This document shows positions 52,523 to 61,821 of a DNA stretch of 64,000 bases, piece after piece. The stretch is from JABDFW01 sp035550215 (GTDB taxonomy: Bacteria; Bacteroidota; Bacteroidia; Chitinophagales; Chitinophagaceae), in NCBI GenBank assembly GCA_035550215.1, contig DASZPM010000028.1, forward strand, positions 248,001 through 312,000, given 5' to 3'. Every line of letters begins with the position of its first letter. Positions within the stretch are counted from its first letter, which is position 1. A program made the position numbers and the translations under genes. The notes below the pieces were generated by a model, which was not told where the DNA came from, did no database searches, and worked only from the letters and a program-made list of their open reading frames with translations.

Positions 52523-54436
52523 TTAAAGCCCGGTTATGGTAAACGCTGTTCTCCTGTTTTTAGCGCGCCCTTCTTCTGTGCTGTTGTCAGCAATAGGTTT
52601 TGCGGCGCCGTAACCTTTCCAGGTAAGGCGGTCTGCGCCTATGCCTTTGCTCATAAGATACTCTGCCACAGCCTTTGCCCTGTTGGTGGAAAGCGTTAAG
52701 TTATCCGCATCGTTGCCGATGTTATCTGTATAACCGCTTATTTGTACATGCACCGTTGGGTTATCAGTCATTAGCTCCAGCAGTTTATCCAGCTCGGTAA
52801 GGCTCACAGGTTTTAACTGGTAACTGTTTAAATCAAACTGTATATTTTTTAATGCAACCGTTGCATTTAGTGTTATTGGCTGCAACTGTATATTTTTTAT
52901 ATAAGTGCTGTCGGGAGCTTTTTCTTTCAGCCTGAACACATCACTGTAAAACAAATAGCCTTTGCGGTTTATGGTAAAAGTGTAGTCCTTTCCAACCGGT
53001 AAGGTCATAAAATAAAAACCCGTCTCGTCGGTTTGCAGTTTGGTAACGGGGTGTTGGGTTGAATCATCAGTCAGCTCAACCGAACAGGGGATGTATTTGC
53101 CTGTGGCGGCATCGGTAACATAGCCCTGTACGTACAAAGTGCGTGTTGGCCTTACATCCGGTTGCAATGTAAATGTGTACAGGTCAAGCTGTCCTTTGGT
53201 ATCTGCCCTGTCACTGGCATAGTAAGCGGTAAGCCCGTCTGATGCCACAAAAAGGCTGCCTTCATTTTCAATAGTGTTTATGGGATAGCCAAGATTTTCC
53301 GGCGTGCTCCATGTATCACCGGTTTTGTGTGTTACATAAATATCGCTTCCGCCGTAACCGGGCAAACCATTTGAGGTAAAATAAAGCGTCTGGTTATCAG
53401 CATGTATAAAAGGCGCTTGTTCATCGCCTTTGGTATTAATGGTCGGCCCCATATTTTCGGCTGGTGTCCAGGTGCCATTGGCCCGCCTGTGACTTACGTA
53501 CAAATCGCTTCCGCCATAGCCGCCCGGCCTGTTGCTGCTAAAATACAGGGTGTTTTTATCAGGGCTAAGGCTGGGGCTGCTATCCCAAAATTCTGAATTA
53601 ATGCTGTACCCCATATTCATGGGCTCACTCCAGCCGTTTGGCGTGTTGTAGCTGATAAAAATGTCAAAATCACCATCACCCTTACCCGGAAAATCACCCG
53701 CAAATAACAGCCACTCGCCATCCTGCGAAATATTGATGGCGCCTTTAAATGGCTGCAGGTTAATAGAGCCGTCAATCAATTTAGCCTTGCTGTATTTTCC
53801 ATCCGGCAAAAGTTTGCTTTCAATAATATCTTCTCTTCCTCTCTCACCCCGCCTTGTAAAAACAAAAGTGCTGTCATCAATGGTAAAACTGGGATAGTAT
53901 TCACTGGTGCTGCTGTTTATACTGTCTCCCATATTTACCGGGGCGAAACTATAATTGGCAGCAGGATGTTTTTTTGCATAGTCAATAGCAAACTCATAAC
54001 AGCGTTTGCGGTATTGCCCGGACTTTATGCTGTTGTCAGCAAGTTTTGGGATTGACAGAAAATCGTTTACTGCTGCTAAAGCGCTGTCAAACCTGCCGAG
54101 CCCTGCAAGATCTATAGAATAAGGTAATTCATAATACCTGAAATAGGCGCTGTCTTTCGCGCGCGCAAGTTCATAATAATCAACGCATTTTTGATAATCC
54201 TTCAATTCGCCGTAAACGCCTGCCATACTAAGGTAAGCATCCACGTAGTTCGGGTCGTACTCAATGGCTTTTCCCAACAATGGAATGGCATCCCTTACCA
54301 GCCCGTCGCGTAATTGCAGCATTGCCTTATCGTATGCCTCCTGTGCTTTTTTATTAGCCGGGGGTGGATCCGTTTGCGCTAAAAGGCTTGAATCGCCTAA
54401 AAGCAGCAATGCCACTATCAATATAAAACTCTTCAT
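52523..54436 (-). CDS. OmpA family protein with TPR and PD40 repeats (PorE-like architecture)
   Basis: About 637 residues from the ATG at 54436 (MKSFILIVALLLLGDSSLLAQ); an upstream in-frame start at 54571 would add 45 residues before the signal peptide and is rejected. Domains: TPR segment (about 25-135, AIEYDPNYVDAYLSMAGVYGELKDY), a WD40-like PD40 propeller (SSSPSLSPDKNTLYFSSNRPGGYGGSDLYVSHR and repeats), a carboxypeptidase-type beta domain (VQGYVTDAATGKYIPCSVEL), and a C-terminal OmpA peptidoglycan-binding domain (ISGYTDNIGNDADNLTLSTNRAKAVAEYL). The order TPR-PD40-CRD-OmpA matches the type IX secretion protein PorE, but paralogues with this order are many. The adjacent cargo gene on the left edge shows that the organism uses this system. 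Confidence 0.85.
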   Translation of the reverse strand: MKSFILIVALLLLGDSSLLAQTDPPPANKKAQEAYDKAMLQLRDGLVRDAIPLLGKAIEYDPNYVDAYLSMAGVYGELKDYQKCVDYYELARAKDSAYFRYYELPYSIDLAGLGRFDSALAAVNDFLSIPKLADNSIKSGQYRKRCYEFAIDYAKKHPAANYSFAPVNMGDSINSSTSEYYPSFTIDDSTFVFTRRGERGREDIIESKLLPDGKYSKAKLIDGSINLQPFKGAINISQDGEWLLFAGDFPGKGDGDFDIFISYNTPNGWSEPMNMGYSINSEFWDSSPSLSPDKNTLYFSSNRPGGYGGSDLYVSHRRANGTWTPAENMGPTINTKGDEQAPFIHADNQTLYFTSNGLPGYGGSDIYVTHKTGDTWSTPENLGYPINTIENEGSLFVASDGLTAYYASDRADTKGQLDLYTFTLQPDVRPTRTLYVQGYVTDAATGKYIPCSVELTDDSTQHPVTKLQTDETGFYFMTLPVGKDYTFTINRKGYLFYSDVFRLKEKAPDSTYIKNIQLQPITLNATVALKNIQFDLNSYQLKPVSLTELDKLLELMTDNPTVHVQISGYTDNIGNDADNLTLSTNRAKAVAEYLMSKGIGADRLTWKGYGAAKPIADNSTEEGRAKNRRTAFTITGL

Positions 54437-54561
54437 GGTAAAGCAAGGTCGCAAAAAGCGCGCAATGTGGTTGTTAAAGTTAAATTGCAATAGAAAGCCT
54501 GCTTGTTGAAAACGACCAGTGTGAAATAATATTGCAATAACATACCTGGTAACAACAGAAC

Positions 54562-54597
54562 AAAAAAGCAACGGTAAAATTTACATACCGTTGCTTT
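54562..54597 (-). terminator. Terminator of the metal-receptor operon
   Basis: A 12-base stem AAAGCAACGGTA/TACCGTTGCTTT with a 9-base loop. On the minus strand it is followed by TTTTTTG, 26 bases after the receptor stop codon. Confidence 0.85.
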
Positions 54598-54622
54598 ACT
54601 AAACAGGCTGAGTGCCGCCGCC

Positions 54623-57181
54623 TTATTTAATGCTTAGCCGCATGCCAGCGTAAATCATTCTGCCGAATGCCGGCCCCCATATAACAGACGCGTCAAAATA
54701 ATGCCCAAAAGGGTTTGCCGCATCAATAATTAACTGTTTTTGTGAATAGTTATTCAAATCTTCCGCCCCGGCGTATAACTCCCACGCTTTAAGGCTTTTA
54801 CTTATTTGCAGGTTCATTACTGCATAAGCGGGGCTATAATTTTGCCATTGGTATTGTGCCGGTACATCGCCTGAATAGGGCAGCCTTTTCTGGCCAATTA
54901 CCTGCACAGTATAATCAAATTTCCATTTGTTTGCTGTTTCGTAATGCACACTTGCAAATGCCCTTTGCTTTGCTACCAGCGGTCGTTCCAGCAACGCATT
55001 ATGATAGGTTGTTTTAACATCAAATAAGCGGTAGGCCAGCCGTAAATCTACCCGCTTCACCAAACTGTAATTTATTTCCGCCTGCAGGCTGTTTGAATAC
55101 GATTTGCCCTGCAGGTTATAAAAATTAATTTGTGAGGCGCTCTTGTCAACATCGGCAATAACCTGGTTCACAAAATCTGTTCTGAAAAAGTCCAGCGTCA
55201 TACTGCCATCCTTTTGAAATAACTTAAACTTCTGGTCTATGCTGATTCCTTCGTTCCACGCAATTTCAGGTTTTAAGCCATAAGCGCCACCTGGAATACC
55301 AGACATAATATTGATAGTTCTGCTGCTGATAAACCAGCCGGTATTTTCCGCGAAAATATTAGCCGTGCGTTCACCTCGTCCTGCACTGAAACGCAGTGTT
55401 GTGTTTTTATATGGCTGGTAACGCGCATTTAACCGCGGCGTGATAAAATACCCAAACAGGCTATTGTGGTCGGCCCTGATTCCTGCAACCATGTTGAATT
55501 TGGCAGAAGCCTCCCAGGTATATTCAAAAAAGGCTCCGGGCACAACTTCTTTCCTTCTATAATTTACGGCATTAAATGTTTCATTATAATAGTCATACAA
55601 AAAGCTTATACCTGTCCTGAATTTATGATTGGTGTTACCGATAATAGACTGGTAAATTAGATTGGCGTAGGCATTTTGCTGCTTTGCATTGTAGGCTGTC
55701 AATCCAAAATAATCGTTTTGCGTATGGCTAAAGGCAGCAACCTGCAAACCAATACTTTTATACTTCTTTTCCGGGAAAATGTAGCCCAGCTTTCCAAATA
55801 CTTCGTATCGCTGGTTATCAAGGCCAATACCATAGTGGTTGGTAGTTAACTTATCTGTTGCGGGGTTAAAATTTACCTGGCCGCCTGTTTTATCATCTGC
55901 CAGTATCTTAAAGCCAACCTGGCCCAGTAAACCCTTGCTGTTATCGTACTGCCAGCGGTTTAAAACCGTAAACTGGTTGCCCGAAGGTAAATCTCTAAAC
56001 CCGTCACGGTTGCCGTCTATGGTTTTGTTGGTTAAAAAGTCATCATGCAGCAGCAAAGCAGTGCTCCATTTGCTGTTAACCTTTTGAGCAGCATTAAAGT
56101 TAATTTCCGTTTTGCCCATGTCATTTACATAAGTATTCAAAAACAATTTTTCACTGGTGCCTGGTTTTTTTTCTTCAATGTTAATTTGCCCGGCAATACT
56201 TTCATAACCATTTGCGACAGACCCTGTGCCTTTTGTAAGCTGTATGCTTTCTATCCATGAACCCGGAATAAAACTTAACCCGTTTGAGGTAGCGATGCCC
56301 AGCGGCCCCGGCATGTTTTCTACTGTAAGCTGTGTATAAATGCCGGCTAAACCTAATAGCTGTATCTGCTTGCTTCCGGTAACGGCATCGTTATAAGAAA
56401 CATCAACAGATGGGTTGGTTTCAAAACTCTCGCTCAGGTTGCAACATGCGGCTTTATACAATTCCTTTTCGCCAATTACCTGTGTGCGTACCGCAGTTAA
56501 AGAAGAAGCGTAATATGCTCTTTTACTGCCATAAACCGTTACATCTTTTAGCTGGCTGCCGGCAGCTAAAATTATTTTTAACTGCTTGTTATCTTCAATG
56601 GCCACAGTATCAGCCCTGTAACCGGCGTAAGATATTACCAGCCTGCTGCCGCGTGTATCTTCTGGTATGGAAAATACCCCAATTGTATCAGTTATAACGC
56701 CTTTGTTTTGATTTAACCAATAAACGGTAGCATTCGCCAGCGGCTCAAACTTACCCTTATCGTCAACGCTAACAACAAGCCCTTTTATAATGCCAGCTTC
56801 AGGGGAAGGCTGCCACCGAAGGCTGTCAAAACTTTTTTGTTGCTCTTCGTTATTTCGGTACAGGCAGCAGGAAGGCAGGCTGTTATACACTTCGTCTTTT
56901 GCCTTTTTAAATTGAGTATCGTGGCCCGCATTAACTATTCTTTGCTGTATTTTGTCAAGTGTTGTTTTGGCAGTGTTATATGTGAGCGACAATATTTTCG
57001 AATCAATACCCCAGCGGGCTGATTCAACACCTTTACCCCTGGCCGCTGCCTCAATGCGGTTTTTGCATTGCTCGCAGTTGCCATATACCGTAATGTTTAC
57101 GGTAGTATCTTTTGCATTTGCCTGTGCATCTGCATACGCTAATGAGTACATGCACACGGCAAGTGTTATAATATATTTCAT
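54623..57181 (-). CDS. TonB-dependent receptor with N-terminal HMA (heavy-metal) domain
   Basis: An 852-residue outer-membrane receptor with signal peptide (MKYIITLAVCMYSLAYADAQ). An HMA-like domain follows (about 26-95) with the metal motif C36-E-Q-C39 in TVYGNCEQCKNRIEAAARGKGVESARW. Then come a carboxypeptidase-type beta domain (IKGLVVSVDDKGKFEPLANATVYW), a plug (YKAACCNLSESFETNPSVDVSYNDAVTGSKQIQLLGLAGIYTQLTVENMPG) and a barrel to the end. The fusion and the Cys-rich partner gene 54 bases upstream suggest handling of a metal ion such as copper. Substrate is inferred, not shown. Confidence 0.88.
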   Translation of the reverse strand: MKYIITLAVCMYSLAYADAQANAKDTTVNITVYGNCEQCKNRIEAAARGKGVESARWGIDSKILSLTYNTAKTTLDKIQQRIVNAGHDTQFKKAKDEVYNSLPSCCLYRNNEEQQKSFDSLRWQPSPEAGIIKGLVVSVDDKGKFEPLANATVYWLNQNKGVITDTIGVFSIPEDTRGSRLVISYAGYRADTVAIEDNKQLKIILAAGSQLKDVTVYGSKRAYYASSLTAVRTQVIGEKELYKAACCNLSESFETNPSVDVSYNDAVTGSKQIQLLGLAGIYTQLTVENMPGPLGIATSNGLSFIPGSWIESIQLTKGTGSVANGYESIAGQINIEEKKPGTSEKLFLNTYVNDMGKTEINFNAAQKVNSKWSTALLLHDDFLTNKTIDGNRDGFRDLPSGNQFTVLNRWQYDNSKGLLGQVGFKILADDKTGGQVNFNPATDKLTTNHYGIGLDNQRYEVFGKLGYIFPEKKYKSIGLQVAAFSHTQNDYFGLTAYNAKQQNAYANLIYQSIIGNTNHKFRTGISFLYDYYNETFNAVNYRRKEVVPGAFFEYTWEASAKFNMVAGIRADHNSLFGYFITPRLNARYQPYKNTTLRFSAGRGERTANIFAENTGWFISSRTINIMSGIPGGAYGLKPEIAWNEGISIDQKFKLFQKDGSMTLDFFRTDFVNQVIADVDKSASQINFYNLQGKSYSNSLQAEINYSLVKRVDLRLAYRLFDVKTTYHNALLERPLVAKQRAFASVHYETANKWKFDYTVQVIGQKRLPYSGDVPAQYQWQNYSPAYAVMNLQISKSLKAWELYAGAEDLNNYSQKQLIIDAANPFGHYFDASVIWGPAFGRMIYAGMRLSIK

Positions 57182-57235
57182 GAGAAACCTGTATTTGATG
57201 GTTTGAGAATTAATTAATCCTTATAACAGGATGCA

Positions 57236-57613
57236 TCAAATACGGTAAATGCAAAAACGAATATTTAACGGCACCGGTTCAGGCCGTATAGGAGGTCCGT
57301 TGATGGTGTTATCGGTAGAAGCTAGCAGTCTTTTTGTGAAAGATTCATTATGATTAATATAAGCCGTATAAAGCGCCGTAAAGTGAGTAAGGTTAGCGCC
57401 ATGTAATGAAAGAGTTTCATGGCTGTCACTTACCTTAAATACCGTTTGTGTATGCCTGCAGCAACCATCGTCTTTTTTATTGTGGCCGGCAAACGCTGTG
57501 GCTGTAATACTGGATGACTGAAGGTTACCGCAACAATAAAAGCGGTTAACGCTTATTCCGCATACGGAAAGCATATACAAACATCCCAGCAATATAACTG
57601 CGGCTTTCTTCAT
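57236..57613 (-). CDS. HYC_CC_PP-type Cys-rich secreted protein
   Basis: A 125-residue protein with signal peptide (MKKAAVILLGCLYMLSVCGISV). It has the pattern FYCCGNL, GCCRHTQ and a late PPIRPEP, matching the HYC_CC_PP family found beside TonB receptors in Bacteroidota copper loci. The two CC pairs and histidines could bind metal. It is the first gene of the operon with the HMA-TonB receptor (54-base gap), and its promoter region holds a Crp/Fnr-type palindrome. Confidence 0.78.
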   Translation of the reverse strand: MKKAAVILLGCLYMLSVCGISVNRFYCCGNLQSSSITATAFAGHNKKDDGCCRHTQTVFKVSDSHETLSLHGANLTHFTALYTAYINHNESFTKRLLASTDNTINGPPIRPEPVPLNIRFCIYRI

Positions 57614-57621
57614 TATGGCTG

Positions 57622-57629
57622 CAAAGGTA
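57622..57629 (-). promoter_or_regulatory. -7 box of the metal-receptor operon
   Basis: TACCTTTG on the minus strand, a full TAnnTTTG match, eight bases before the ATG at 57613. Confidence 0.6.
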
Positions 57630-57673
57630 GATGTAATTATTATTGCCTCAATCTCCTGCCGTCAGCGACGTGG

Positions 57674-57687
57674 CTGATATATATCAG
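57674..57687. promoter_or_regulatory. Crp/Fnr-type palindrome in divergent region
   Basis: CTGATATATATCAG, a perfect palindrome with TGAT-N4-ATCA. Its centre is about 64 bases before the predicted start of the leftward metal operon (class I distance) and far from the rightward kinase gene. Confidence 0.55.
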
Positions 57688-57813
57688 TAGTTAAGCATCC
57701 CGGCGTGGCAAAAAAGCGTATTTTTCCTTCCTGTCACATATATCGCCTGTTTCGTCACATCAGCAAAAATGCAGGCATGCCTTTGCAGTAACCTTGTGTA
57801 AAAATTACAGGGT

Positions 57814-59364
57814 ATGAAAGTTAGGTGGCGGCAACACGAGACCTTGGCGATAACTATAATAGCAGCATTTGCTGCAGTGCGTTATTTTTTGCGCATGTTT
57901 ACAGGTGCGCCTTTTAGCGAGAATATTGCTTTTTATAAAAACATATTACTGGCGCAATATGCTGTACTGGTTATTCAGTATGGCTGTTATATATGGTTAA
58001 ATAAGGGTGTTATAGCACAATTACCCCTGCCGGGCAAGGTACCTGTTACCCGCGCTAAGCAAGGCCTTGAAAGCATACTGTTTAAATATGGGGTTACCGC
58101 ATTGCAATTGATTGCAATTATATACCTGCTTGGACCTGTAAGTAATATTATAGAATACTTCGGCACAAAAAACTTCCCCGGCCCCGCTATGGCTAACAGT
58201 ATAAGCGGGGTTTTGCCGGCGCACCCGCAGGAGCCATATAATATTTTTGGGGGTTTTGACATTACTGCATTTTTTGTTAGCATTTATATTGCATACGCAC
58301 TTATGCGCGAGCTGGTTATTTATGCGGTTGAGAAAGCAAATAACCGTTTATTATATACCGCAATTGTTAACCAGTTTACATTACTGGCGTTGCTGCTTGT
58401 GGCAGTGTACCCCCTGATGTTTATCATACTTCCTGCTGACATACAGGGGCCTTTAGGGGTATCTGTCGGCACATTATTATACGTATTGGCGCCTACAATA
58501 TTAGGGGTATATGTTGCAGAGGCTTACTGGCTTTTTCCGCAAAAGGGCAACAGGCCATTATTGCGTTCTGGCATTAACGGTAAACTGCTGATGGTTACTG
58601 CTATTTGTGCGATGCCGGTAGTGTTTTTGCATAATGATACAAGCAGTCCGTGGTCTGTTTTATTTACCTGGTGGTTATTTCATCTTGTTATAACAACACC
58701 GCTTTCGTGGATGGTATACCAGCAGCGTAAAGACAAAATTTTGCAACTGCGTGATATGGAGCAAGACCTTACCCGCTCAAAAGCTGATATACAATTTCTC
58801 CGCTCCCAAATAAACCCGCATTTCCTGTTTAACGTGCTGAATACAATATATGGCACTGCCCTGCAGGAAAAAGCCACGCGTACGGCGGAAAGTATTCAAA
58901 TGCTGGGGGATATGATGCGGTTTATGCTGCACGATAATACCAGTGATGTTATACCCATGGAGCGCGAAATTGAATACCTGCAAAACTATATTGCGCTGCA
59001 AAGCCTGCGCATACAGTCGTCACCCAATATAACATTGCAAACAAATATCAGCACTCCCGGCTGCAACCATAATATAGCCCCTATGCTGCTGATACCTTTT
59101 GTTGAAAATGCTTTTAAGCACGGTATCAGCCTTCGCGAACCATCCTGGATAAAGATTGATTTACGTTGCGATGAGCATAATGTATGGTTTAATGTGCATA
59201 ACAGCATGCACCCGCGGACGGATAACGATACTGAAAAAATCAGGAGCGGTATCGGCATTATTAACGTAAAAAAACGCCTGCAGGCAAGCTACCCCAACAA
59301 ACACACGCTTGTGTACAACGCGGATGGCAGTGAGTTTTTTGTACAACTGAATATTCAATTTTAA
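57814..59364 (+). CDS. LytS-type sensor histidine kinase (large membrane domain)
   Basis: A 516-residue kinase with about seven hydrophobic segments in residues 10-300. The His_kinase motif is RSQINPHFLFNVLNTIYG with H336, and the ATPase part has FVENAFKHGI and GIGIINVKKRLQASYP. It is followed after 11 bases by a serine hydrolase gene and then by a LytTR regulator gene, forming one operon. Confidence 0.93.
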   Translation: MKVRWRQHETLAITIIAAFAAVRYFLRMFTGAPFSENIAFYKNILLAQYAVLVIQYGCYIWLNKGVIAQLPLPGKVPVTRAKQGLESILFKYGVTALQLIAIIYLLGPVSNIIEYFGTKNFPGPAMANSISGVLPAHPQEPYNIFGGFDITAFFVSIYIAYALMRELVIYAVEKANNRLLYTAIVNQFTLLALLLVAVYPLMFIILPADIQGPLGVSVGTLLYVLAPTILGVYVAEAYWLFPQKGNRPLLRSGINGKLLMVTAICAMPVVFLHNDTSSPWSVLFTWWLFHLVITTPLSWMVYQQRKDKILQLRDMEQDLTRSKADIQFLRSQINPHFLFNVLNTIYGTALQEKATRTAESIQMLGDMMRFMLHDNTSDVIPMEREIEYLQNYIALQSLRIQSSPNITLQTNISTPGCNHNIAPMLLIPFVENAFKHGISLREPSWIKIDLRCDEHNVWFNVHNSMHPRTDNDTEKIRSGIGIINVKKRLQASYPNKHTLVYNADGSEFFVQLNIQF

Positions 59365-59375
59365 AATCATTAAAT

Positions 59376-60731
59376 ATGAAAAAAATAACCTGGCTGCTTG
59401 CAGCAATTATAACAGTATGCGCCGCAAACGCGCAGGATTCAACGGCGCGCAAATTAGATGAAATGGTAACTGCGTACACAAAATTGGGGCGTTTTAACGG
59501 TTCGGTTTTGGTGGCGCGGAAAGGGGTGATATTACTGCAAAAAGGCTACGGGGTAAGGAACGATTCAACCCATACCAATAACGATGAAAATACACAGTAT
59601 CAAATTGCCTCCGTTACAAAGCAGTTTACCGCTACCGTTGTTTTAAAGCTGGTGGAACAGAAGAAGATGCACCTTGACGATAAGCTAAGCAAATATTACC
59701 CCGGGTTTCCCTATGGTGACAGTATCACCATTTGGAACCTGTTAACCCATACATCAGGCATGCGCAATTTTACAGAAGAAGATACAGGCATACAAAAAAC
59801 AGACGAGGAGCACATGGTGCCATACCTAAAAACACTCAAGCCTGATTTCGCGCCTGGCAAAGATTGGCATTACAGCAACTCAGGCTATGTTATGCTGGCT
59901 TATATTATACAAAAAGTTTCAGGCATCAGCTACTTCCAGGCGGTGCGCAAATACATCTTCAACCCACTGCACATGAGCAGCAGCGGTTTTGATTTTACGC
60001 ACCTTACCGGGGCCGAAAAAGCGGTTGGTTATGATGTGCTGAACGACAGCGTGCATGAGCGCGCCCATATTGCAGATTCGAGTGTTACGCTGGGTGCAGG
60101 CTCTATTTATTCTACAGTAGAAGATATGTACAAATGGCACCGCGGGTTGCAGAAATATAAAATCGTTAATAAGAGTTTGATGGAAGAAGCTTATATACCC
60201 TGCCCCCAACACAACTACGGTTTTGGCTGGCAGATTGATTCAGTATTCGGCCGAAAGATGGTTTCGCACAGTGGCGCTATATCGGGCTTCGGCAGTAACT
60301 TTGCACGCATACCGGCTGATGATGTGTGTATTGTAGTATTGAGCAACAAGGGGGGCAGCACCTTTGATGCAATGCATATTACTGACAAGCTGCTGGCAGT
60401 ACTATACAACCAGCCGTACACAATACCTGTTAAACGAACACCTGTGCAAGTGAGTGAAGCGGTTTTGAAAAGGTACACCGGTACGTACGAAGTGTCCGAA
60501 ATGCACCTTGTGATAGACGTATCAATAAATGACGGAAGGCTAATTGCGCAGCCGGCACGTGATGGCCACCCTGGCCCGACAGCAATATTAGTGGGGGAAA
60601 ACGACAGGCGGTTTTATATTGAAGCTGATGAAGAGGCTGAGACAGAGTTTGATGTGGATGATGCCGGTAAAGTAAAGGGATTAACCATTTACCAAAACGG
60701 CATAACAAAATACGCTGTTAAAACAAAATAA
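59376..60731 (+). CDS. Serine hydrolase of the class C beta-lactamase/D-peptidase fold
   Basis: A 451-residue secreted protein (signal peptide MKKITWLLAAIITVCAANAQ). The active-site motifs are S79-V-T-K82 in QIASVTKQFTAT, Y166-S-N168 in WHYSNSGYV and H298-S-G300 in MVSHSGAISGFGS. This is the class C/esterase EstB family, acting on peptides or esters; a beta-lactamase role is not proven. A C-terminal domain (about 360-451) with LKRYTGTYEVSEMH is common in these proteins. The gene lies between a sensor kinase and its regulator and overlaps the regulator start (TAATG), so the three are translated together. Confidence 0.9.
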   Translation: MKKITWLLAAIITVCAANAQDSTARKLDEMVTAYTKLGRFNGSVLVARKGVILLQKGYGVRNDSTHTNNDENTQYQIASVTKQFTATVVLKLVEQKKMHLDDKLSKYYPGFPYGDSITIWNLLTHTSGMRNFTEEDTGIQKTDEEHMVPYLKTLKPDFAPGKDWHYSNSGYVMLAYIIQKVSGISYFQAVRKYIFNPLHMSSSGFDFTHLTGAEKAVGYDVLNDSVHERAHIADSSVTLGAGSIYSTVEDMYKWHRGLQKYKIVNKSLMEEAYIPCPQHNYGFGWQIDSVFGRKMVSHSGAISGFGSNFARIPADDVCIVVLSNKGGSTFDAMHITDKLLAVLYNQPYTIPVKRTPVQVSEAVLKRYTGTYEVSEMHLVIDVSINDGRLIAQPARDGHPGPTAILVGENDRRFYIEADEEAETEFDVDDAGKVKGLTIYQNGITKYAVKTK

Positions 60732-61411
60732 TGCTGAAAGCTGTTGCTATTGACGATGAACCTGTGGCGCTGGATGTGATACAATCACTCGCGGCTAAAA
60801 TAAGCTTTGTGCAGGTAGCTGCCTGTTTTACCAATGCGTTTGAGGCATTGCCGTACCTGCAGCAGCAAAAAGTTGACCTGCTTTTCCTCGACATAAAAAT
60901 GCCGGATATTTCCGGCATTGATTTTTTAAAAGCAATACCCAACCCACCGATGGTAATATTTACCACAGCCTACAGCGAGCATGCCGTACAAAGTTTTGAA
61001 CTGGATGCTATTGATTATTTGCTTAAACCGTTCTCGCAGGCGCGTTTTTTAAAAGCATGCACAAAAGCTTATGAGCAATACCTGCTTAAAAACCCGGAAA
61101 CAACACCATCGTTTATATTTATAAAAACCGGTACCGAACAGGTAAAAGTTAGTTTTGATGAAATAATGTACGTTGAAAGCAGCGGCAACTATATGCAGTT
61201 TATATGTGCAGGTAAAAAAATTACCAGCAGGCTTACCATGGGCGAAGCCGAAACATTGCTGCCGGCGGCTGAATTTGTTCGCATACACCGGTCTTATATC
61301 GTTTCAAAAAGCCAGGTTACAAAAATAGACAGGAACACCGTATGGGTGCAGCAAACAGCTTTACCCATCGGTAGCGCGTATGTTAATGAAGTTGTGAAAA
61401 TGATACAATAA
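60731..61411 (+). CDS. LytTR-type response regulator
   Basis: A 226-residue regulator with receiver (D8-D9, phospho-acceptor D54 in LFLDIKMP, VIFTTAYSEHAVQSFELDAIDYLLKPFS) and LytTR domain (about 125-226: FIKTGTEQVKVSFDEIMYVESSGNYMQF ... VRIHRSYIVSKSQV). Its ATG shares a base with the stop of the serine hydrolase gene. Probable partner of the kinase at 57814-59364. Confidence 0.95.
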   Translation: MLKAVAIDDEPVALDVIQSLAAKISFVQVAACFTNAFEALPYLQQQKVDLLFLDIKMPDISGIDFLKAIPNPPMVIFTTAYSEHAVQSFELDAIDYLLKPFSQARFLKACTKAYEQYLLKNPETTPSFIFIKTGTEQVKVSFDEIMYVESSGNYMQFICAGKKITSRLTMGEAETLLPAAEFVRIHRSYIVSKSQVTKIDRNTVWVQQTALPIGSAYVNEVVKMIQ

Positions 61412-61437
61412 AACCGTAGAAAGATGGCATAAACTGC

Positions 61438-61815
61438 TTACTTTACAGCAGGTGTAACACTTTTAAGCCCTATAAGCCCAACTAATATAATACCAAAGAA
61501 AAACAACTCGCCAAAGCTGTAACCTTGTTTAAACACGGTAACATCCACAATTTTAACCCCTATCAGCGCAACGCCAATCCAAACAGCCATGGCTGTGGAC
61601 GCAGGTATTTGTTTTATGGCCATAGAAAAGAAAACGATATTGCCAATACCCAAAAATATGTACCCGAGCAGCGGTAAAAGGTCGTGAAAATAAGTGCTGT
61701 CACTAAAAAGATGCAGCCATTTTATGGCGAGCACTTTTTTTACGTTAAGGAATTTAATTGAGAAGGTCCACCCTATCTCAAATATCGAAGCAATAAACAA
61801 ATACAGCCATGCCAT
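61438..61815 (-). CDS. SMR family small multidrug/guanidinium-type transporter
   Basis: A 125-residue, four-helix membrane protein. The key glutamate is E13 in FIASIFEIGWTFSIK, and the third helix region is IPASTAMAVWIGVALIGVKIVDV. Similar to SugE/EmrE proteins; the loop after helix 1 is longer than usual (about 30 residues), including WLHLFSDSTYFHDLLP. It is the last gene of a compact minus-strand run with the hydroxylase (6-base gap), NeuB-like and HAD genes. Substrate could be a cation or a lipid-linked group; not decided. Confidence 0.85.
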   Translation of the reverse strand: MAWLYLFIASIFEIGWTFSIKFLNVKKVLAIKWLHLFSDSTYFHDLLPLLGYIFLGIGNIVFFSMAIKQIPASTAMAVWIGVALIGVKIVDVTVFKQGYSFGELFFFGIILVGLIGLKSVTPAVK

Positions 61816-61821
61816 GGACGG

